Assembly: GCA_036362985.1 (NCBI GenBank)
Contig: JAYGXS010000001.1
Coordinates: 71,824,050-71,888,049 of the forward strand
DNA from: Ligula intestinalis
Lineage: Eukaryota; Platyhelminthes; Cestoda; Diphyllobothriidea; Diphyllobothriidae
Direction: 5' to 3'
Length of the DNA stretch: 64,000 nucleotides
Shown: positions 32,401 to 41,400 of the stretch, piece by piece
How positions within the stretch are numbered: position 1 is the stretch's first letter
How the letters are laid out: each line of letters starts with the position of its first letter
Translations under genes and position numbers: made by a program
The notes under the pieces: model-generated
The model's input: only the letters and a program-made list of their open reading frames with translations
What the model was told of the DNA's origin: nothing
The model's database searches: none

Positions 32401-35400
32401 TTCTGCAAGTATTTCTGATAGTAGGTTCGTAAGACACTCTAGTCCTATTACTTTTGCCGCATCTCTTTGCAGTGATTATAACCCTCTGGGCATATTGTGT
32501 CACCAGTGTTAGTGCACGCAACTGTCGGTGGCCCTCGTAACTCAGTTGCGGTAGCCGAGGTGTTTAAACGGTCGCCCCCTGGGTCGCGCGTCCGCGGATC
32601 GATGCCACCTCTAGACTCGACTTTTTCCTCACGCGTGAGTCGGGTCGTGAATGTCTGCGTTCCCCATGGGGTTGATTTTGGGTTTTGTGAGCAAAGATAA
32701 CAACAAAATTTGGGATGGCCTACAGTTATGTTGCACTTGTATTCTACTCTAATATCCTGGCTAAGGTTACAATGTCGAAATCTATATTGTCTATACTAGT
32801 AGAAACTATTTCGGGTTGACCAGAGCAGGAAAGACAGCAAAAATATAAGTTAGCCAATACTCATGTAGTGCTTGTCTTCTAATCTGATATCCAAGCTGTG
32901 GGTTAAAGTGTCAAATTGATAGTGTCTACGCTAGTAAAAACGGTTTGACCGCGTAACTACAAACGAGATAGTCTAATCTGTGAGTATGCAACAATTATAC
33001 ACAGGCAGTATATAAATTAATGCACAGCAGTATACAATTTTAGACTCAACCTCTCCGAAGATATTCCTCAGTGACCCTGAAGAATTTGATTTGGACAGGT
33101 AGTGTGTAAACCAAGCCAATAATCCCAGCAGGATATTCGATTTGGAGAAAAATTCCTGGTCAAACAGCGAGAGTATTGAGCGAAATTGTACGGGGGGTCG
33201 TATAACACAGTGTGCTTTTTTGAATTCAGTTTTACTCTGAAGACAATTTCTTTCGACGTAGAAGTTGAAATAACTTTGCCTTCGTCTTTCTCAAAAATTC
33301 AAACCGCGCGGGTTCAATTCAATTCATGTTATTCACAACAACGAAAGCGCCAGTCGCACTGCCCTAGGAAATTTTGCGATCGCGGCACAAATTAAACGTC
33401 GGTCATTTTCAAAAATCCATCGATCAATGACGACTTAACATAAAGATGAAAAAATTGCAGCTACAAGGCTGGTTATGTAGTAGCTCCCCACAGAAATTAA
33501 AATATATTCTTCAAAGAGGATGACCAGATAAGCGTTCGTTGCGTTGTGATTAGTGGGAAACTGACACGGACAAGCCGGTTACAAAACAGCAGGAGTTTAG
33601 GACGAACGAGATCACGAGAGTAACTCTTCAGAACTCGGTTCCCTGTGACTTCTTGATGTTTGAAATGCAAAATAGGAGAAAATCAGTGCTATTGAAGCAG
33701 GTCGATACGTATTGAGCTGCAAGTCGTGTAGACAGGCAGCTATCTCGCTATTCGTCAACACAAAACCAGGCGGATCCTCGTGCTCGAACTCGACACCCTC
33801 GGAAGCATAAAAGAAGTGGTCAGATTATGACCGAAAGGTGGAGACCTTGGCGCTGCGCTTGAGTACGCCTGATGAATACACTTATAAGGTATGGTTTGTA
33901 CGAACTGCCAAAGTAACTAATTTCAAATGTTTACATGCTTGCATCGCACTCATCCTCTAGGTATTAATGATAAAATTTGTCTTGATTTCATCTTCTATTT
34001 TGTAATGTCTCCCCAACTGCTTCAATGTAGTAATAAAAACCTAGATAAGAGGGGATGAAGAGTCAGAAAGTCCAAGAAGGGACAACGAGGGAATGAGCTT
34101 TGGCCAAAACCCTTCAAAACATGATCTGCCCAATAGAAAGTGGGTAAAATAAGCACTCACCCTCATCCAAGTTGTGCAATTTTCCGGTGCATACGCAAGG
34201 AACTTTTCATACAGACGTCTGCAGCGATCAAACTCGCGAAGTTGTATCTCCAGCTCGATGTAACCTCGAAAGAGCTTGGCTTTGGGACATTTTCCAATAG
34301 CTGTACCCTAAAAACAGCAGGACCTTTATGATAAGAGCTGGGCGGATGCAGCCATCTAGTGATTGAATATTCGGACGGAAGCGTAGACAATTCAATTTAG
34401 AAACCAACATCGAACTTCAGCGAATGCTCAACTTCTTTGCTAGCAGTTTTAAATTCATAAAAAAAAAGAAACAGAATAATCCACTGCAGATCTCCACGGT
34501 CGGTTCAAAATAGTAAGGGGACAGTAATGACTGTCTCACCTCCCTCCGTCCTCAATCTACAGATTCAACGAAATTTAGGTTGAGCTCATGTAACGACATG
34601 AGCCCCAGTGTTAGACCTCTGTACGTTGAAGCGAATCAGGAATCAAATATACTGGTAACGGAGCGACTAAGTTTGCTTACTCCAACAAGCGGGTCTTTCT
34701 AGCACCGGAGGATTTTTCTGCGGAGCTTGCTAAGACTATTAAATAGGCCAACAGAGGAGTCGTGCAAAAGAGGAGACATTATGCAAGGTGAGTTTTTGCG
34801 GCCAACCCTATGTTCACTTGTCTTGCAATCTGAACAGGACTGGTGGATTAAACTAAGTTCGAAACAGTACAAGTCATGAATAGTTACCTGAAGCGGCGAC
34901 AGACACCGTGTTTGACGGACGAACTACTATTAATGTCTCTAGCTGACTAGCGATACTCTTTTACAAAGCAGAAAGCTTTTACAAATAAATTTGTCCTGCA
35001 AATGATTGGCAGATTTTTTTCAGTTTTTTTCTCATATCCCTCCGAGACACAAGTAAGTGTCTCAACATCAATTACTTCACTGTCCGTCAGAGAAAGAATA
35101 CTATGCGAAGTTATCGGCAAAGTAGCCCGCGAGATATAAGACTTCAACAGGGTACGCAAGGGGTGCACTCGAGATCATGAGGCCTGCTAGTGTCGGCAAT
35201 TATGTACACCGAAGAATAGGTTTGACTAAGGGCCAACCAACCACTCACCAGAAGTTTTCGGGCCGTGGTCAACTGCTTTTGTCGAATCTCAAATTTGGCG
35301 GCGTATAGCCAGAACTTGGCGAAAGTGAAGCGGCGATGGGGTATGAGCCTGAGCGCAAAATTGTACACCTGCCTTGTCCTCTCAGCGTCACCAACGGTGA

Positions 35401-38400
35401 GTTCTTCAAAGATTGCATAGTTGATCCACAGGTAGATGTAGCGTCGCCAGTACCGTTTTTCCTTCAAGCAAATAACAGACCGCATGTCATGGAAGCTGGC
35501 TTGGAAGCGGTACAGGTGACAACTGCGTAGCGAACTGCATAGAATAGAGCACGACACTCGACTATAGTAGGTGCCTTTATGCAGGTCCCGAACAGACTAA
35601 TTATTAAAAACAAGGACATACACCTACAAAAAGGGTGGGGAAATCAAAGCTCGTCGAAATGTAAAACCCCGGCAGTTAATTCGCCCTAAGGCACGCATAA
35701 GCGTTTATAATTCCAAGTTGTGCAAGCGTTTGGATGCGATTAGAATACCAGCAGTTATCAACGTAAGAGACCAAGTCACTAAGACGCTTCCACTGCAACG
35801 AGACACGTGTGCGAAAAACAAACAGATATGGCATTAGGCTAAAAAACTTGATCAAGGCTGCAAAAAGTTGTCAATACAAGTGAAAATTCGAGTCCCAGGA
35901 AGAAATTGAGAAGAAGTGGATTTGATCGCTGGGAGAAGAACTTTATTTGCTTGACGTTTCAGATTCCATCGCGGATCAATCATCAGAGACAATAACAGAA
36001 AGGGCTGACTCACACACAGGGAGTTGCAGTATTTGTAGGATACAGTCGCCATGCTAGTGTATGCCTCTGACAATTAACGGCTCCCCCTTATCGAGGATAA
36101 CTGCCACAGAAAGTGATGTCCCAGTTTAGATTTATTGAAGATTGAGATAGTAATACTGTAAAAATGTTCAAAGAAGTTAAATCTCCTTGTAACCCGGTAT
36201 ACAAGGGTTCGGTCAACGGACAGACCTGACGTCTGCTTAAGTCAATACACAAAAACACAGCATACCTTAATGGGCGGAACGTTCGCAACGGCGCGTTCGT
36301 AGAGCTCACAGGTCTGCTCTATTGAACCCTCCTCTTCCATGAGACGAACATAATCGAACCAGACATCATAGTTGTGTGGGTTGGCTTCAATTTCCTAAAA
36401 AGTATTAATGGAAAAACGTCAGATAAATATACCACGTATGCAGCGCGTTTAGCACAAGTATGGACTCTGAGGCGCCAGGTACTTGGCTTGGAAAAGGACT
36501 ATGTAACAGCGCGAATCTGTGTAGGAAAGCTAACAGCAGGTGGGACAACAGAAGCTTTTGTTGTGTAAAATTAAAGTACAATGTTTGCTATTGACAAATG
36601 CAAGTATGAGGCGTCCAGAAAGGGACTTACCGATTCATACTGGAATTTCCTCTTGTTGAGGATAACACCCTCAATTGCCAAACGGTCGCCATACTTTTTT
36701 TCATGCAAAGTGTAAGCTTTGTATATCTCCGGGCATTCGTCAGATGGCAGATTGTCCAGGGCATACTTGTAAATGACGCGGGCGCGGTCATGCTTAATTG
36801 ACAGTGTGAGCAGAAAGTACAATAGGCCTACCTCTTTTTGTCGCTCTTCAAAACGGGCAAATTCGATTAGCAAACGAGCCTGGGGGTTGTCAGTGCCATA
36901 GAATTCAACTGCACGTTCGAAAACCTGACGAGCTGAATGTATGTAGTTGTTGCGCTCCTCGAATTTGGCGTACTTCACCCAGTTCTTAGAATCGGGATTC
37001 ACAAGGACGAGTATAGCAAAGTTAAGGAAATAACGACCATCATGAAATCAGAGAATCGGCATTGTAACCTAGAGTTATTCTACCGTAATTAGTCTTAGGA
37101 AAATTTACAGGGGAGAGGTTGGGTTTATTCCACCTGCTTTACGTTATATTAGTACAGCCCTGGCTTTTGGCGCCTAGACTGGAGAATGCAAAATGCAAAC
37201 AGCATTAAAGGGTCTCAGACTAAATTGGACAAGTTAATTTTCTGCGAAAAAAACCGACAGGCTGGATTTAAAAATATCTGATTCCAGAGCTATAATAATG
37301 TAAAGGATATATCGTTCATAAACGAGTCGGGCACGCTGCAGCTCTTTGTAGCGCAACTCGAAGTTAATATAGGCGTGCCAAGCCTGTTCTTCTGGTTCCC
37401 ACTCCATCCAGCGCTCGAAGACCTGACGGGCACCCGCAACGTTGCCAAGCATTTCTTCCATGTAGGTATATTTGTACCAGAACTGGCTGGCGCGTGGAAT
37501 CAGAGTGACGGCGCGATCCCAGAGGTTGCGCGCGTGGTTGACCTGCTTGTTACGCATCTCCATTTCCGCATACTTGAGCCAAAGACCGATATTCTTGAAG
37601 TCAACATCAAGCGCACGCTCGAATACAGAACGGGCTCTAAAAGACAAAAGATAGCCTCGCATTAGAAATCTACAGGGTGCCCCACAAGAAACCCCTAAGT
37701 TTGTGATTGTTACAGCGGCCGGACCGCCCATGCCGTCACGATCGATGGCGGAGAAAAAAGAACACCTGGGCCACATCCGAAGTGAAGCCACCCCCGTTGG
37801 TTCGCACGCGCATTCATGTCGCCCACGCCATGTTCCACTCAGTGGTGAGGAGCACCCACACAACGTGGGTGGTGGTCGCAGAGGAGAAGGTTCTAAAATG
37901 CCCACCTGCGCACCATATGCCAGGAATATTCTGGAAAGACGTGTAGACCCATGCCACAGCTAAGCAATTTCCAGCGCGAGGTCATCGTCCTATTCCGGAA
38001 AGAACATCCAACATGGGGGTTGCAGAAATGTCCGAACATTTTGCCTAAACTTTTTTGGTGCCATTACAACTGACCAGTTTAGAGGTGTCGCGGCTGCGTT
38101 CAAACAAGGTGGATCACCTGTAGCAAAGGTGCGTAAGCCTGGTAGTGGCACTTCTTGTAGGCACGATTCCCCAACAAGGCGAGCAGTCTTGGAACTTGCC
38201 GTAACTCCACCAGATCATCACAGAAGACATTCAAGTCAACGTTAAATTTGTAAAGAACTGGGATTTTCAAAAGGGTATGTATGTGCACAGAACAATTGCA
38301 AAATCCAATTTAAAATGTTTTCGACGTATTCAATGCCATGTTTTAACTGAAGCACACCAGCAAGCTCGAAATACAAAGTGTGATGCCATGCTTCAGCGCT

Positions 38401-41400
38401 TCGGTGAAGGAGAAAAATGGAAATAAGTGTGGTTCTCAGATGAATCATCATTCTGCTTGTCTGCACCACTGAATAGGCAAAATGAACGCATATATCGTGC
38501 AGTGGAAGTCAAAACTGATATTCCTGATGAAGATTTGCTGGTGGAGATAGACAAGCAGCAAAAATCTATCATGTGCTATGGTGCTGTTTCCTGGCAAGGC
38601 AAAACAGACCTCTATTTTATTGAAGGAGATGCTGCTGGGCAGGAAGGTGTTGCACCGAGTCGGAGAACGAAAAAAACTGTAAATCAAGTTGTTTACAGAG
38701 AGGAGATGTGCCCGCAGATGTTTACAGATATTGATCAAGTAATGCAGGGAGAACCCTGGACGTGGCAGCAAGATGGTGCAAAGCCACACACTGCCAATGA
38801 CACTGTCGCCTGGCTCCGAGTTAACACTCCAGATTTCATCACACCCCAGCAATGGCCATCCAAGAGCCCTGACCTGAATGTAATGGACTTTTTGCATTTG
38901 GAGTGTACTCTTACAGGAGGTTCAGAGACGAAGAATAGGAATCACTGATATTGAGTCAATAAAACATGTGTTGATGGACACATGGAACAACATCCCTCTT
39001 GATGTCATTCGTCGAGCAGCTCAGAGCTGGATGGATCGCTTACGTCGCTGTTCTGCAGTTAATGGACAGCATTTTGAGCGGTATCTGTAACTTGTTATTA
39101 GGTACAAGTTTGTTAATTACACAATAAAGTTGTTAGTTATGATTGTAATCAATAATTTTTATTTTTATAACAGTATAAACATTATCATAAATTTAGGGGT
39201 TTTTCATGGGGCACCCTGTATATACGGGGAGATGTGGCAGAATTCAGCTAGAGGACGAAGCATGACGAAACTAACAGTTAAATTCCTTAACAGGTACAAA
39301 TAACTTCGCCGACCAACTCCTCAAACAAATTTCAACCCAACCTGCTTCTTTTTTATATTCACACGGCCATTTCTCCCCATCTCGCACAGATGACAATGGA
39401 GATCCTTCGAGGACTTACAAGCAAAACTTGTATTGCTCCAACGTGAAGTTAATCACCTCGCATCTTCAGAACACAGAAAGGTCATAGTACACAGGATGGC
39501 CGGCCACACTTGACATAAAATCTGTGATGAGACGAGGCGCTAACGGGTGGTGTTGCTTGTAAGTTTAAAAAGGACTGTTTTCATCCTCAGCGACCGACAC
39601 TTTCACTCGACCATTAATCACGCGCGCAGAAAGAACCAAAATTAAGAAGGTGAAAATGCAGATGCTTTGTCCTCGAAGAGGGCCTACTACTGGGCAGCGA
39701 TGCAGTTCGAAGACACTATGCGTTTATGAATAAACCGATAAATTTAGCTGTTTCGTTCACTCTTTGTACTACAGAATACAGATGACCGAAACCCGAGACC
39801 AATAGGGCGATATCATGAGATCGGCCAATCGACACCTGGATGAAAATGAACACCATCAGGAGAATCCTTGTGAGAATCTAGTCAATAATGTAGTTGACTA
39901 GGATGGGCGACAGGATACAACCCTGTCGAACGGCAGATCGAATGTCAAAAGGTTGTGGGGCAGAACGCGCGTAGTGACCCCATAGCATGGCGATGATGCA
40001 AGACTTGCCGATTTCATTGTGAACAGCATCCTCCCCGGAAGCCTTCACGTGATGTAGTGTCCACATTATATCGGTTATTTCTTCCAAAGAGGAGGGAGGA
40101 TAAAATAAAACCGCGAATTTGGACAGAAACAAACCCATTGCAGAAGGCGAGGGCGCGATGTATTGTTTACTGAATTTGAATTGTCTACGCCAGCGCTCGT
40201 TCTCGGCCGACTCGACCGCACTTCACACCAAAAGTCCATTAGTTCAGAGGGCCTGCCACTAATTTCGCGGACACTCAAGTAGACTTTTTTGAGTGTTAAG
40301 ACGTTTGAGGCCTGCCTTACATAGTTCACTAGTCCAATCCAATAGTTTCTTGTGGACGTCTCTTGACGATTTTGCCGTTACTTTTCAAAGTTCGCTGAAG
40401 GAATCCCTGATGTGGGACCTGACTTGAAACGCTTGGACAGAAAACTGAAAGGTACGTTAAAATTTGGGTGCAGATAAGAGGTGAACTTTAAGGAGTGAAA
40501 GAACAAGAACACGATCAAAACCATGCGCACATCGATTTGATATCGTGAACCCAGCTGCCGAAGCTTTCACTAGAAGGAAGTCGATCTGACTGAAAGTATT
40601 ACCGTCGTTTGAACACTAGATCATCAGATTTTTGGCGGTGCTGGAGCAGGGGTTGATGACAAGCAGTTATTCCTTATCAGAAAATGTTAACACTCCCTCA
40701 ATGCCGTAGTATCGAAAGCCAGTTCCAAAGCAACCAATATTACAGTTTAAGAGTTGCCAAGCTCAGCTAAGCCATTCTAACCACCGGCAATAATAAATAA
40801 ATCATGAGGATATGTATTTCAACTAGGTCGTACAACTTTGAGGGTCCTTTGTCGTACTGGTTAGCAGCTAGTGTTGGGATGTACAGGGATAACAAAGAGA
40901 TATTCCTAAAGCGACCCTTATGACGCACATAAATCGGCCAGTAACTGGTTCCCACGCAAGTAAGGTTCGGTTCTTTTGCTGGCGGTGGAGGGAGGGGGGG
41001 GGGCGATCATCATAACGTCTCTATTAAAAGACTTAAGTGGTGATACTGTGGACTGTACTACCTGAGTGTAGCTCAGCGGATTGTTTGTCTTAGGGTGTCT
41101 CTTTTAGTGTTTTGGTTCAATAACTAACCAAAGACAGCAGTAGCAACCTGCGTTACGTAGTTTTGGGGCACAGTGACCAGTTCAGCACTATCATCGAACG
41201 TTGAAGCATTTTATAAGCATTCAGTGTGCTAGATAGCCCTTGGCATTCTGGAAACATTTTCGCTGCTTTTTCACTAGACCGCAGAGCCCTACTTATTGTT
41301 CAAGTAACCTTCACAATAGGTCTTTTCAAAATCCAGATTTTGGACGCAGCCAGGCGAGCAGATAGGCTAACTCCTGAGTACATTTAAAACTGGGCCATTA

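Larger units (their letters stand above)
27780..32480 (-). mobile_element. CR1-like non-LTR retrotransposon, near full length
   Basis: It lies in the sense direction of CRNKL1, inside its 7-kb intron 8. It contains a degenerate ORF1 (about 32477-30780), an intact 440-codon endonuclease frame, a broken reverse transcriptase and a 3' end with the run ctcgctactcattagtaatatg. The same family lies at 59.4-63.5 kb on +. ORF1 carries tandem repeats that the other copy lacks. Confidence 0.85.

Noticed and set aside
33830..33910. Hammerhead motif suggested by cctgatgaatac
   Set aside because: There is no gaaa box or gtc site at the required distance on that strand.
36571..37002. Single long exon of CRNKL1 starting at 37002
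   Set aside because: The frame crosses a 39-bp intron, and its apparent start hides the AT-AC acceptor at 37011. Using the real junctions restores the conserved sequence.
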